From Nibrella saemangeumensis (lineage in GTDB: Bacteria; Bacteroidota; Bacteroidia; Cytophagales; Spirosomataceae), in assembly GCF_039541915.1 (NCBI RefSeq), contig NZ_BAABHD010000078.1:1-64000 (forward strand): a DNA stretch of 64,000 nucleotides, in the 5' to 3' direction. The translations under genes were made by a program, and so were the position numbers. This document shows, piece by piece, positions 8,457 to 17,666 of this stretch (within the stretch, counting starts at the first letter, position 1; each line of letters opens with the position of its first letter). Under the pieces are notes generated by a model, which saw only the letters and a program-made list of their open reading frames with translations, did no database searches and was not told the origin of the DNA.

Positions 8457-9733
8457 GACAATCGGGGTTTTTGACGGGATTTTTTAACCATTTTCTTTAG
8501 CTCCTGTTCACTCTCCTGCCCTTCCGGCTGGCCACTAATTGCCCGCAGCAGGTCACGCAGTAGGCTGGCGTTAGACAGGGCAGATACTTCCGGCTCTAAG
8601 TCGACTTGTTGAGGCCTCAAATTTGATGATGACGGCGTTATTTCCTGTTTTGCCGTGTCGTTAATCGGCGCGGGGCTGGCGTGCCCCGGCTCGTAATTCG
8701 CCCCTAAAACGGATTTTAGATGGTTTGCGCTGTACTCTTTACCAATCTCGCTTCCACTATAAATGGCTTTTCGCTTTACATCCAGAAAGCTCACCCCAAA
8801 TAGGTTGCCTCCCACGCCGTGATGAGGCAGAATGAGGATATCCAGGCCATGTAATTTCCGGTGAAAGTCGCTCCAGCTGGTGCTCTCGACGAGCCGGGGT
8901 TCGAGCAGTCGGCGGAGGTTGGAGACATTGTCTTCCTTGATCTTTTTTCCGGCCTTCATTCTCCGCTCGACGGTAGCCAGGGTAGGTTGTTGGGTGAGGC
9001 TGCTGGCCTTAAGGCCGGGGCCCTGCGCATTCCCCTGCGCATCGATGATCCGGTACCGGAGTCCAGGCTGCTTTGCCCCTGCCAGTTCGACCTCTTCGGC
9101 CCGGACATTGTACAGCCTGAGCAGTTGATTATATTGAGCAAAGGTGCTAAACCGGAAGTCCTTCAGCACGGTCAATACTACATTGGTCATATCGCGTTTT
9201 AAGTCTCCCTCGCCGTACACCAATGGCCGGAGCTGAGCCAGCTTGGGCCGACGGGCAACCTGCTCGGCGGGCATCAAGCCGAACTCTTTTTCAATCTCCT
9301 GGCGCAGTTTGTTGGAGCGGACCTGTTCAAATTTATCCGGCACTTTATTGCCGTCATAGTCCACGCGGACCGAGACTATATGAACATGGGTATGGTCTGT
9401 ATCGAAGTGCTGATAGACGGCGTAGGGTTGCTGGCCATAGCCCAAGCCCAGCATGTACCGATCGGCGATGTCCAGCAGATCGCCGGCATCCGGTTTTTCG
9501 CCGGGAGCCAGTGACAGACTCACGTGAAAGGTGGGCTTACTGATGCGCGCGTTTAGTGCGGCCTGCTCCTCCAGCACGTAGGCGACCTGCTGCCGCTGGG
9601 CTATTTCCGGGGGCACCAACAGGGCTTCGTAGTTACGGAGTGCCAGTCGAACCGCTTCCCCCTTTCCAACCTTTTCTTCGTTGTAATACACGGCACCTGT
9701 GGGGTTACTCCCGCTGCTGATCCTCGCTACCAC
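8453..9733 (-). CDS. Relaxase/mobilisation nuclease (MOBP-like; MobB in Bacteroides usage)
   Basis: A 426-residue relaxase expected to nick at oriT and lead the DNA into the recipient. The metal-binding three-histidine motif is HTHVHIVSVRVD around residue 120, preceded by FHVSLSLAPGEK. An N-terminal Tyr (VYYNEEKVGKG, near residue 16) fits the catalytic position of this family. The C-terminal half is basic. The start is GTG at 9733 and overlaps the upstream accessory gene by 29 bp. The assignment to the Pfam Relaxase family is firm; the exact MOB subgroup is not. Confidence 0.9.
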   Translation of the reverse strand: MVARISSGSNPTGAVYYNEEKVGKGEAVRLALRNYEALLVPPEIAQRQQVAYVLEEQAALNARISKPTFHVSLSLAPGEKPDAGDLLDIADRYMLGLGYGQQPYAVYQHFDTDHTHVHIVSVRVDYDGNKVPDKFEQVRSNKLRQEIEKEFGLMPAEQVARRPKLAQLRPLVYGEGDLKRDMTNVVLTVLKDFRFSTFAQYNQLLRLYNVRAEEVELAGAKQPGLRYRIIDAQGNAQGPGLKASSLTQQPTLATVERRMKAGKKIKEDNVSNLRRLLEPRLVESTSWSDFHRKLHGLDILILPHHGVGGNLFGVSFLDVKRKAIYSGSEIGKEYSANHLKSVLGANYEPGHASPAPINDTAKQEITPSSSNLRPQQVDLEPEVSALSNASLLRDLLRAISGQPEGQESEQELKKMVKKSRQKPRLS

Positions 9734-10163
9734 TGGTTACCTCCTCTCTTGTTTGGCGGGTTAAAAGCTGACCCATTGCCTGACGACAGGCTACTTCCAA
9801 CTGCGCAACACTGTCGGCTAGCTGCGCCGTTTTTTGCCGCAAATCCTCATAGTCTGTCGTACTGTTGATGTGCTTAACGGCTTGGTTAATGTTTACGCCG
9901 ATGCGCAGAATTTGTGAACGAGTATCCCGAATGGAGGCCAGTAGCCGGGTGTCAGCTGTAGCTTGCTGAGGCTTAACCAGTAGCGGCTGTTCAAGGCAAA
10001 GCGACCGGATAAAAGCAGACAAGTCCTTGGCGGTAGTCAGTGCTTTTCGCTGGTTCAGCTGATCATACTCCTGCTGATTAAAGCGAACCTCCACCCGTTT
10101 ATAACTGCGGCTTTCGGCTTCGTCTTTTCGCCTGCGTCCACTTTTCTTTTTGGTTGATTCCAT
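9705..10163 (-). CDS. Relaxosome accessory protein (MobA/MobC type)
   Basis: I chose the ATG at 10163 (MESTKKKSGRRRKDE), which gives 152 residues; a frame extending to 10256 has an unlikely N-terminus. The basic N-terminus is followed by a ribbon-helix-helix-like segment (YKRVEVRFNQQEYDQL) and the helical ILRIGVNINQAVKHIN region typical of mobilisation proteins. Such proteins bind oriT and help the relaxase. It is the first gene of the mob operon and diverges from the tra operon across a 605-bp region. Confidence 0.8.
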   Translation of the reverse strand: MESTKKKSGRRRKDEAESRSYKRVEVRFNQQEYDQLNQRKALTTAKDLSAFIRSLCLEQPLLVKPQQATADTRLLASIRDTRSQILRIGVNINQAVKHINSTTDYEDLRQKTAQLADSVAQLEVACRQAMGQLLTRQTREEVTSGSEDQQRE

Positions 10164-10768
10164 GGGTTTGGTGTTGATACCGCCCGACTTCGGAGGGCGG
10201 TAAATTACAAGTCGATTGGGAACAATCCAAGAGTTTTTGTCCGGACAAAAACACATCTTGCTTCTGCTGCGAGCAAACTTTTATTTAACGGCAGACTCTT
10301 TGGAAAAATACAATTTCTGGTACGGTGGAAAAGGGATAAAGAAGAGAAGAGTTCAGCCAGGAATCGTACTCCCCGCTCCCGTCAAAGTTTTCGTAGCATG
10401 GCCTGCAGGACGACCGTAGGTCTATAGTTCTGTACTTCTAGTCTTCTGCGTTTCTATACCTCTGCGGCTCTGTAAATGTGATTTTCTGTAATTATGCGAT
10501 TCTATAAAAATGTAGGTATACAAATATATTGTTCCGGTTTTCTATAAATCTATAAAAACCTAGCCCTGAGGTTTTATAGATCTATAAATATGGTCTTATA
10601 ATTTTATAAAAATATAATTTCAACTATCTATAAAGCCTTGCATTTATAAATCTATAGTTTTATTCATTTAGAAATAAATCCGGAAATTTCCTTTCACAAA
10701 TTTTGAAAATTAAAGTTCTTTATTTCACATTTGATGCAACAAAACCAAAGCCCATCATTATACGTGTT
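10164..10768. other. Divergent mob/tra intergenic region; likely oriT and tra control region
   Basis: A 605-bp non-coding region between the divergent relaxosome and ParA/TraA genes. In related elements oriT lies next to the relaxase genes, so it is the best place for oriT here, but I cannot point to a nic site. The part after 10430 is strongly A/T rich and repetitive (separate entry). A TTCTTTATCCCTTTTCCA element lies on the minus strand near 10326-10342 and recurs elsewhere in the window. Confidence 0.5.
10541..10659. repeat. TATAAATCTATA palindromic repeats upstream of traA/parA
   Basis: Related copies occur at 10541-10557 (TCTATAAATCTATAAAA), 10572-10590 (core TATAGATCTATA, a perfect palindrome) and around 10643-10658 (TTTATAAATCTATAG), with further TCTATAAA half sites at 10501 and 10627. 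The first two also face each other as an inverted repeat around a TAGCCCTGA loop. The arrangement fits an operator or centromere-like site for the ParA-family system just downstream; which one is unknown. Confidence 0.55.
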
Positions 10769-11524
10769 ATGAACACATCTTCCCCTACAGAATCTTCGAT
10801 TGCTCAGGGTGCTCGGGTTGTGCTGGCCTTCGCCACTCAGAAAGGTGGTATGGGAAAAACAACGCTTTCAGTCCTGGTCGCTTCGTGGCTCCATTATAAA
10901 CGAGGCATCCCCTCGGCTATCCTGGATCTGGACGGCTCCCAGCTGTCGGTCTATAACCAGCGGCTTCGGGAGATAGAAAACCTCGACGACAACACCACCG
11001 ATCGGCTGGATACACAGAACATGGATCCGTACCCGATTCTCAGCGGATCTCCTGGCGACGTTAACCGCCTGCTGGCCGAGTTGCCTGAAACCGTAAAGCT
11101 GGTCCTGTTGGATTTGCCCGGAAACATCGACGTGCCGGGCTATGATGCAGCCCTGCGCCGGGTAAACATGCTGATCGTGCCCATGGAAACCTCGGAGTAC
11201 TCCGTTACGACCGGCTTCGGGTACTTAAATGCCATCCGGGAAGTCAATCTGCTGCCGGCGGACAGTTGCCGGGTGGTCTGGAATAAGTTTAAGCAGTCCA
11301 GGGATGGTGAATTAGCCGACCAATTGGAGGAGCGCTTTGCTGAATACGGGTTCCAGTGTCTCAAAAGCCGGATCCCGCAGCGGGACTCTTATCAGGATTC
11401 GGGCAACCGCTCGACGCTGTTCCCGATGCCTACTCAGTACCTACGTAATTCAGGACTGAAAGATTTATTTTTTGAAATCGAAGACCTTATCGAAGCCCTG
11501 CAGCATGAGCGAATCCAGCAATAA
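10769..11524 (+). CDS. ParA-family ATPase (TraA-like)
   Basis: A soluble 251-residue Walker-type ATPase. The deviant Walker A KGGMGKTT lies near residue 30 (FATQKGGMGKTTLSVLVASW), then ILDLDGS, and the A' motif LVLLDLPGNID. I chose the ATG at 10769; a TTG at 10703 would add an unlikely leader. In CTnDOT-type operons the first tra gene, traA, encodes such a ParA homologue, and the position here is the same. It may act in plasmid partition, in transfer regulation, or both. The next gene overlaps its end by 20 bp. Confidence 0.85.
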   Translation: MNTSSPTESSIAQGARVVLAFATQKGGMGKTTLSVLVASWLHYKRGIPSAILDLDGSQLSVYNQRLREIENLDDNTTDRLDTQNMDPYPILSGSPGDVNRLLAELPETVKLVLLDLPGNIDVPGYDAALRRVNMLIVPMETSEYSVTTGFGYLNAIREVNLLPADSCRVVWNKFKQSRDGELADQLEERFAEYGFQCLKSRIPQRDSYQDSGNRSTLFPMPTQYLRNSGLKDLFFEIEDLIEALQHERIQQ

Positions 11525-11966
11525 CAAGAGCCTGGCGGACGTCACCCGCAAAAACAACGCTGACAAAATCAATCGCTTTGCCGGATCACTGATCCCCCAG
11601 GCGCCGAAGGTTACTCAGTCAGTACCGACGACACCCGAGCAGCCTGATCGGGACAATAACGTGAAGAGTCATGAGCCGGCCGCGGTCGAAGCGGCTCCGG
11701 GAACCGCCGTTCCAGCGCAGGCCCGGGTAGTAGAGCCGGCTGCCCAGGCGCGTAAACGGACCCTGAGTCTGTCTTTTGACGATATCGTTTCGCAGGGCCC
11801 AACCGGCCCAATGCTGTACCCGAAAACCACGACCATTTCAGAAGCGCACCACGAGCTGCTGAGGGAGCTGAGTTTCCGGTACCGAAAACCAATAACAGTA
11901 ATTATGTATAACCTGCTGGACCTGCTCGATCAGGCCTACCAGCGCGAAAAACAGAAAGGAGGGTAA
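11505..11966 (+). CDS. TraB-like/DUF3408-like conjugation protein, possible ParB-type partner
   Basis: The ATG at 11505 (MSESSNNKSLADVTRK) lies inside the end of the ParA gene, so expression is coupled. The first 95 residues are polar and low in complexity. The last 60 (YPKTTTISEAHHELLRELSF … ITVIMYNLLDLLDQAYQ) form a helical domain like the DUF3408/TraB C-terminus, which resembles a ribbon-helix-helix DNA-binding fold. Being next to a ParA ATPase and behind palindromic repeats, it could be the DNA-binding partner; this is inference. Confidence 0.65.
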   Translation: MSESSNNKSLADVTRKNNADKINRFAGSLIPQAPKVTQSVPTTPEQPDRDNNVKSHEPAAVEAAPGTAVPAQARVVEPAAQARKRTLSLSFDDIVSQGPTGPMLYPKTTTISEAHHELLRELSFRYRKPITVIMYNLLDLLDQAYQREKQKGG

Positions 11967-11967
11967 G

Positions 11968-12591
11968 ATGCTGTTCAGTCAGTACACATGGGGCGATTTC
12001 TTTAAGGTCGCGTTTGGCCTGGCAGTGCCGTATTACAGCTACGTCGCCTGGGCCTACTTCCGGGAAGATATCCGGGAGTTTATTAGGGAGAAGGGCAGGG
12101 GAGGCGCGAAGCTGGCCACCGCAGGGTCCGGATCTACGGCCGCAGCCGGGGAGGAAGAGGATCCGGATGATGACAGCTTTTACGTAGTCCGCCGGTATAC
12201 CGATGCTGCCGCGACATCCGGATCCGCAGCAGTTGCCGCTCCGGCGGAAACTATGGCTGTTGTTGACGAATCGGCCCGGTCGGTAGAGGTTGACAGTCAG
12301 GTGCAGGCCGTGGAAGAGGAGGAAGCGCCGGTGCTGGCGGCTACGCCGATCGTGGCGGGTGATGCACTGCCCGAATCGATGATGTTTGGACTGGTGGGGG
12401 CAGAAGAAGCAATCGAGGAACAATCCGTTACGGAACTGGTCGACAGCGCCAAACACCTCCAGCGCGAAGAGGATGGTATGATTGTCGCCGGTGAGGCTTC
12501 TTCCCCTCAGGCTCGGTCATTGGCCGAGGTGATCAATAGCCAGGGCGGGCAAAAGCCCAAAGGTTTGACTGGTATTCATTTTGGACGTTAA
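11968..12591 (+). CDS. Tra-operon membrane protein with long cytoplasmic tail (207 aa)
   Basis: A strong Shine-Dalgarno-like AAAGGAGGG precedes the ATG at 11968, unusual for Bacteroidota. The N-terminus TWGDFFKVAFGLAVPYYSYV is one hydrophobic segment; the rest is acidic, Ala-rich and probably disordered, ending in a conserved-looking VINSQGGQKPKGLTGIHFGR tail. It occupies the traC position of CTnDOT-like operons. I know no function for it. Confidence 0.6.
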   Translation: MLFSQYTWGDFFKVAFGLAVPYYSYVAWAYFREDIREFIREKGRGGAKLATAGSGSTAAAGEEEDPDDDSFYVVRRYTDAAATSGSAAVAAPAETMAVVDESARSVEVDSQVQAVEEEEAPVLAATPIVAGDALPESMMFGLVGAEEAIEEQSVTELVDSAKHLQREEDGMIVAGEASSPQARSLAEVINSQGGQKPKGLTGIHFGR

Positions 12592-12602
12592 TCAATAAGG
12601 GT

Positions 12603-13136
12603 ATGGCCACCAGCAGTATCGACTTTCTTGCAATCGCCTTACTGGCTTCGTTTGCGCTGGTGGGCTACCGGCTTGCCCTGACGTTGGGCAGGGTGTCTGA
12701 GCGACTGATTGCTATGCTGGTGCGTACCGGTATGCATTCGGCGGCCCGGTCTCTGCTGAAGCTGCTGGTGTTTTACGACGAACAGACCTACACCCGCTCC
12801 CGGTACATCATCTGGAACCGGGTTGGTGTCCGGTTCTCCCTGCTCTGGGGTGGCTGGATGATAGCCGGCGTGCTGCTGTTCATCCTTCGGGCTCCCTCGT
12901 TTTACCTGTGGTTTGTTGTCTTGGCTGCATACATCGGTTTCCGGTGGATCACCGTGGCTACCAGCGAGCCGGCTGAAGTAGAGGATCCGGATCAGGAGGA
13001 GATGCGGGATATGTGGGTACGCCAGTTGGAGGTAAACGGAGGTCAGGCTGTGCGGACTCAGGTTAGGCGTCGTACCAGTCCGATACAATACCGTCAATGG
13101 GATTACTTAGATGAACTGTTTAGGCCGTTTAGTTAA
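12603..13136 (+). CDS. Tra-operon multi-spanning membrane protein (177 aa)
   Basis: One hydrophobic segment lies at the N-terminus (FLAIALLASFALVGYRLAL) and two more around residues 80-120 (LLWGGWMIAGVLLFILRAP, FYLWFVVLAAYIGF), followed by a charged cytoplasmic tail. It occupies the traD position upstream of traE. A terminator-like structure and 226 bp separate it from traE, so it probably ends the first transcription unit. No specific family was recognised. Confidence 0.6.
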   Translation: MATSSIDFLAIALLASFALVGYRLALTLGRVSERLIAMLVRTGMHSAARSLLKLLVFYDEQTYTRSRYIIWNRVGVRFSLLWGGWMIAGVLLFILRAPSFYLWFVVLAAYIGFRWITVATSEPAEVEDPDQEEMRDMWVRQLEVNGGQAVRTQVRRRTSPIQYRQWDYLDELFRPFS

Positions 13137-13225
13137 TTTTTTTGTGCCTGAGTAGTTGCATTATTTGAAATGCTTTTATTTTAGTGTCCTGCTAAGCGGG
13201 TTTTCTATGACGCTTTGCCTCAGAT

Positions 13226-13269
13226 AGCCTGTTCTATAGCCAATCCAGTCTATAGGGGCTTCTTTTTTT
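13226..13269 (+). terminator. Probable terminator between the traA-D-like genes and traE
   Basis: AGCC..CTATAG (13226-13239) can pair with CTATAGGGGCT (13250-13260), and a T-rich tract TCTTTTTTT (13261-13269) follows. The stem has a bulge, so confidence is moderate. It suggests that traE and the following genes have their own promoter in the A/T-rich 13270-13362 segment. Confidence 0.5.
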
Positions 13270-13362
13270 GGGAAACATTTCATATTTAGTAAAAAATTAC
13301 CATTGATTTTTTTCATTTAACGTATTAGCATAAATAGAAAACCATAGCAAACCTTTATTAAT

Positions 13363-13698
13363 ATGTTCAATCGAGTAAAAATTTCCGCAAAAGCGTCAAT
13401 TCTGGCGACTGTTCTTCTTCTGGCTAATGTTACCATATCGCTGGCGCAGGTAGTCTCCGGTGGAACCGGCCAGCAGGCCCTAGCCACTACAGCTACGACC
13501 ATCCGCGGGTATGGCACGGCTACGCAGCAAATCGTGATGGCGCTGGGCCTGATCATCGGCTTTGTCGGAGCGATCCGGGTGTACGGCAAATGGCACAACG
13601 GCGACCCCGATACGCAAAAGGCGGCCATCGGCTGGTTTGGAGCTGCCCTGTTTCTGGTCGCGGTGGGTGCTGTCTTAGCCGCCTTCTTCGGGGCATAA
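13363..13698 (+). CDS. traE: TraE (DUF4134) conjugation membrane protein
   Basis: A 111-residue protein with an N-terminal signal-like segment (ASILATVLLLANVTISLAQ) and two hydrophobic helices. The QIVMALGLIIGFVGAIRVYG … AAIGWFGAALFLVAVG pattern is characteristic of the DUF4134/TraE family of Bacteroidota conjugative elements, similar in layout to VirB2 pilins. It is probably the pilin-like or channel component. traF starts 3 bp later. Confidence 0.88.
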   Translation: MFNRVKISAKASILATVLLLANVTISLAQVVSGGTGQQALATTATTIRGYGTATQQIVMALGLIIGFVGAIRVYGKWHNGDPDTQKAAIGWFGAALFLVAVGAVLAAFFGA

Positions 13699-13701
13699 GG
13701 T

Positions 13702-14064
13702 ATGCTGGAAATTAACAAAGGGATTGGAAAGCCTGTGGAGCTGAGGGGCCTGAAAGGCACCTACCTCTACCTGGCGGTCGGGGTGGTTTTCTCCACCCTG
13801 ATCATCGCCCTGATACTTTACGGGCTTTTCAACCTGAATGCCTACCTGGTCACCGCCATTACCCTGGGCTGCACCTTCGCCGGGCTCTGGTATTGCCTTC
13901 GTTTATCGGCTAAATACGGCGTCTATGGCCTTTTGAAGGTCGAAGCCACCCGCAATCAGCCGAACGCTATTCTGATGTCATCTGCCAAACCATTTGCCAT
14001 GCTCCGTGAAACTAAACGCCCGAACCCTCGAAAAGGCGCTGCCGCTGCTGGCCGTCGAGAATAA
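13702..14064 (+). CDS. traF: TraF (DUF4133) conjugation membrane protein
   Basis: A 120-residue protein starting MLEINKGIGKPVELRGLKGT, the typical opening of DUF4133/TraF. Two adjacent membrane segments follow (LYLAVGVVFSTLIIALILYG and YLVTAITLGCTFAGLWYC). It is VirB3-like in size, topology and position just before the VirB4-type ATPase. Its 3' end overlaps the start of traG by about 59 bp. Confidence 0.88.
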   Translation: MLEINKGIGKPVELRGLKGTYLYLAVGVVFSTLIIALILYGLFNLNAYLVTAITLGCTFAGLWYCLRLSAKYGVYGLLKVEATRNQPNAILMSSAKPFAMLRETKRPNPRKGAAAAGRRE

Positions 14065-16510
14065 CTGTATCGTCTCTAAAATGGCTGACATTGCTGTCGG
14101 CTTTAGACTGCAACTGCCGGAAATCTTTACCCAGGCACCCGAAGATTACCGGACCCTGCATAGTGCGCTGGTGAAAGCCATTCGCATGCTGCCGGTGGGG
14201 ACTGTGCTACACAAGCAGGATTGGTTTATTGAACAGAAGTATCAGGCCGATACCGACCACGATGACGATAGCTTTTTAACCCTGGCTTTTCAGCGTCACT
14301 TTGTCGAGCGGCCGTTTCTGAACCATTACTGCTACCTCTACATTCACAAGCTACCCCGGTCCCGTCAGAAGCAAAAGAGTAACCGGCATAGCCTAACGCG
14401 CCGGCGGCTGGTTCCCCGTGAGCAGATTGAACCCAGGGAGCTGCAACCTTTTTTTGATGCAGTCAGCCAGTTTGAACGCATCCTTTTGGACGGTGGCATC
14501 CGGCTCCAGCGTCTGACCGATGAGGAACTGGTGAGTGGGAAAGGGGATAGGGGGATTATTCCCAACTATTTCCGGCTTCAGCCTGACGGCCGTAAGAAGG
14601 TCATTCTCGAAGACTGGGACATTGACGGCCGGCTACGTATCGGATCCAAGGATGTAATGTGCTTTACGCTATCGGATGTGGACACCCTGCCGCCGGTGGT
14701 AGACGTAATGGCCAATTACGGGCCGCTGTCTTCCGATAGCACGATGTTCTCAGTAGGGAATGTGTTGCCGGTCGGATTGATGCTGCCCTGCAATCATGTC
14801 TACAATCAGTACCTCTGCCTAGATGATGCGCAGCTAACGTTGAGGGAGTTTGAACAGAAGGCACGACACCTGAACTCGCTGTCGATGTACTCGAGCGAGA
14901 ACGCCATCAACCGGGATTGGACTGAAAAGTACATCCGGGAAGCCATTCAGGAGCAACGCACCGTTTGCCGGGCGCATTTTAACCTGATGGTCTGGACCGA
15001 AAAGCCGGAGCAGCTGGACTTCCTGCGGAGCCGGGCGTCGGCCGCTATCGCGCAGCTCGACTGTTTACCCAAACAAAACACGCTGGATGCCGCCCGCCTG
15101 CTTTGGGCAGGGATACCGGGCAATGCCGGTGATCTGCCGCTGGATGAAACCTTCTACACCTTTGCCGAGCAGGCGGTATGTCTGTTTAATCTGGAAACAG
15201 CGTATCAGTCGTCGATGTCACCTTTCGGTATCCGGCTCTGCGACCGCTTTGGCAGGCCGGTCTGGGTGGACCTCTCCGACGAGCCGATGGAGCGGGGCTG
15301 GATTACCAACCGGAACAAATTCATTATTGGCCCTTCCGGATCCGGCAAATCCTTCTTTACGAACCATTTAGTACGCCAGTATTATGAGCAGGGGTCTCAT
15401 ATCTTGCTGGTCGATGTGGGGCATAGCTACCGGGGCCTTTGTGACCTGGTACACCGCAAAACGCACGGCCGGGATGGGGTGTATCTGACCTATGAAGAGA
15501 ACCGCCCGATCTGCTTCAACCCGTTTTTTGCCGAAGATGGCCTGTACACCATCGAGAAGCGGGAATCGATCAAGACGCTGCTGCTGACGCTGTGGAAGAA
15601 AGAAGATGAACCCTTCACCCGGACGGAGCAGGTTGCGCTTTCTGATGCGGTGGAGAATTACCTGAAGCTGCTACGAAAAGGCAAAGCTGAGGCATCCTTC
15701 AATGGGTTCTACGAGTACTGCGATAGTGCGGATGGACTCAGAGCGTACCTGGCAGAGAAGGGATTCGAGAAGGACTACTTCGATTTGCAGAAGTTCCTGC
15801 TGACCATGCAGCCATTCTACCGGGGCGGGGAGTACGATTACCTGCTGAACTCTGATCTGAAGATAGATTTGCTCAACAAGCAATTCATTGTCTTTGAGCT
15901 GGACAACATCAAGGATCACCCGATCCTGTTCCCGGTGGTGACGCTGATCATCATGGAAACCTTTATCGGCAAAATGCGCCGACTGAAGGGAATCCGCAAA
16001 ATGATGCTCATTGAGGAGGCCTGGAAAGCCATCGCCAAAGAAGGCATGGCCGAGTATATCAAATACCTCTTCAAAACAGTCCGCAAGTATCAGGGTGAAG
16101 CGGTCGTGGTGACGCAGGAGATTGACGATATCATCGGCAACACCATCGTCAAAGACGCTATCATCAACAACTCCGATTGTAAGATACTACTCGACCAGTC
16201 GAAGTATCAGAACCGCTTTGACGAGGTGCGCAGCCTGCTCGGTCTTACCGAAAAGCAAAAGCAGCTCGTCTTATCGGTTAACCGGGATCTGGACCCAACC
16301 CGCAAGTACAAGGAGGTATTCATTGCGCTGGGTGCCCGCTCAAAAGTGTACGCTACCGAAGTGAGTGTGGAAGAGTATGCCGCCTATACCACCGAGGAGA
16401 AAGAGAAGGTAGAGGTGCAGCAACGCACAGCCGCCAACGGTGGAGACATTCAGGTCGCTATTATCGACTTTGCCGACGCTCGCCGGGCGAAGGCTCCGCA
16501 AACGGTCTAA
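14006..16510 (+). CDS. traG: TraG, VirB4-type conjugation ATPase
   Basis: A large cytoplasmic ATPase of the mating apparatus. The GTG at 14006 gives MKLNARTLEKALPLLAVE, which fits the conserved N-terminus of Bacteroidota TraG (LPLLAVENNCIVSKMADI); a TTG at 13994 would add four residues. Walker A GPSGSGKS is near residue 441 and Walker B MMLIEEAWKAIAKEG near 664, followed by the RKYQGEAVVVTQEIDD region. At about 834 residues it has the usual length. It overlaps traF and is followed by traJ after 25 bp. Confidence 0.93.
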   Translation: MKLNARTLEKALPLLAVENNCIVSKMADIAVGFRLQLPEIFTQAPEDYRTLHSALVKAIRMLPVGTVLHKQDWFIEQKYQADTDHDDDSFLTLAFQRHFVERPFLNHYCYLYIHKLPRSRQKQKSNRHSLTRRRLVPREQIEPRELQPFFDAVSQFERILLDGGIRLQRLTDEELVSGKGDRGIIPNYFRLQPDGRKKVILEDWDIDGRLRIGSKDVMCFTLSDVDTLPPVVDVMANYGPLSSDSTMFSVGNVLPVGLMLPCNHVYNQYLCLDDAQLTLREFEQKARHLNSLSMYSSENAINRDWTEKYIREAIQEQRTVCRAHFNLMVWTEKPEQLDFLRSRASAAIAQLDCLPKQNTLDAARLLWAGIPGNAGDLPLDETFYTFAEQAVCLFNLETAYQSSMSPFGIRLCDRFGRPVWVDLSDEPMERGWITNRNKFIIGPSGSGKSFFTNHLVRQYYEQGSHILLVDVGHSYRGLCDLVHRKTHGRDGVYLTYEENRPICFNPFFAEDGLYTIEKRESIKTLLLTLWKKEDEPFTRTEQVALSDAVENYLKLLRKGKAEASFNGFYEYCDSADGLRAYLAEKGFEKDYFDLQKFLLTMQPFYRGGEYDYLLNSDLKIDLLNKQFIVFELDNIKDHPILFPVVTLIIMETFIGKMRRLKGIRKMMLIEEAWKAIAKEGMAEYIKYLFKTVRKYQGEAVVVTQEIDDIIGNTIVKDAIINNSDCKILLDQSKYQNRFDEVRSLLGLTEKQKQLVLSVNRDLDPTRKYKEVFIALGARSKVYATEVSVEEYAAYTTEEKEKVEVQQRTAANGGDIQVAIIDFADARRAKAPQTV

Positions 16511-16535
16511 GACGTACTATAAACCTTTCCATGAC

Positions 16536-17666
16536 ATGATCTTACTGCAACAGCCGGGTGCCGGCACCTACGTTGATTATGACTTTTACCGCAAGTTTGA
16601 ATCCTTTGAGCAGACCATCAAAACCGCCTACGCGGAAGTGCTCCAGGGTATGGGGCATCTGGGGGATACTGCCTCGGCCATCGCCGGACTGGCTGCCAGT
16701 CTGTATATCGGGTTTCGGGTATTACGCCATTTAGCCTATGCTGAGGGGGTGGATGTCTGGCCCTTGCTGCGGCCGTTCGCCCTAGGCTTTTTGATTCTGA
16801 ATTTTACCATCGTTACGGATTTTCTAGGGGCACTAATCAAGCCGCTGGAAGTGACTACGCAGAGCATGGTCGATATTCAGACTACCCGCATTCAGCAACT
16901 GGAGAACCTTCGGGTTCAAAAGATGGAAGAGCGCATGAAGGAACTCGACCAGAAGATTGATGATTTGTCGTATTGGCAGATTGGCCAATACCTGCAGCTC
17001 CTCATTGAACAGCAGAAAGTGTATTTCAATGAGGGGTTAGACACGTTCCTGAAGAACTTCTTTTATGCTTTGTTTCTGGCGGCTCGCCTGGTGATCATGA
17101 CCGTGAGGGCGTTCTTTCTGCTGATTCTGTCGGTCGTCGGACCGCTGGCGTTTGCCATTGCCATCTTCAGCGGCTTCCAGGATAGTCACCTGCTGTGGAT
17201 TGCCCGGTACGTGCAGATCATGCTGTGGCTGCCGCTGGCCAACGTACTCGGCACCATCGTCGGGTATTTGCAGGGAAAGGTCATTAGCCTGCAATACCTG
17301 GAGCTGGTCAACAACGTACCGAGCGAGGCTCAGAGCGGGTCGTTTATCTACATCGTTTTTATGGTGATAGCTACGCTTAGCTACTTCACCATTCCTACGC
17401 TTTCGTCCTACATCATCTCCTCCTCGGGTATGGCCGGTGCGCTGCAGCGGATCACCAATCTGGGGTCAACCATCGCCATGGCGACCATGCATCCAACAAC
17501 GGGTCAGATGGCAGCCGGTGCGGTGAGGGGCATGGGGGCAGCCGGAAACGTAGTTCTTGATGGTGGGAAAATGGTCGTAGGTGCCGGCATGATGGCCGGC
17601 CAGGCTGCGGCCAGTAAAGTGCAGCAGATCCGCAACATCTCTAGACAAACCTCTAATCAACCATGA
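16536..17666 (+). CDS. traJ: TraJ, VirB6-like inner-membrane channel protein
   Basis: The ATG at 16536 (MILLQQPGAGTYVDYDFY) is the likely start; an upstream in-frame extension overlaps traG. The 376-residue protein has several membrane segments (AIAGLAASLYIGFRVL, FALGFLILNFTIV, FFYALFLAARLVIMTVRAFF, LILSVVGPLAFAIAIF) and a central coiled-coil region (QLENLRVQKMEERMKELDQ). Its hydrophobic layout and place between traG and traK identify TraJ. It overlaps traK by 4 bp. Confidence 0.9.
   Translation: MILLQQPGAGTYVDYDFYRKFESFEQTIKTAYAEVLQGMGHLGDTASAIAGLAASLYIGFRVLRHLAYAEGVDVWPLLRPFALGFLILNFTIVTDFLGALIKPLEVTTQSMVDIQTTRIQQLENLRVQKMEERMKELDQKIDDLSYWQIGQYLQLLIEQQKVYFNEGLDTFLKNFFYALFLAARLVIMTVRAFFLLILSVVGPLAFAIAIFSGFQDSHLLWIARYVQIMLWLPLANVLGTIVGYLQGKVISLQYLELVNNVPSEAQSGSFIYIVFMVIATLSYFTIPTLSSYIISSSGMAGALQRITNLGSTIAMATMHPTTGQMAAGAVRGMGAAGNVVLDGGKMVVGAGMMAGQAAASKVQQIRNISRQTSNQP

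Noticed and set aside
11902..12456. 184-codon minus-strand frame
   Set aside because: It is antisense to the second membrane-protein gene of the tra operon, which has a strong ribosome-binding site and fits the operon.
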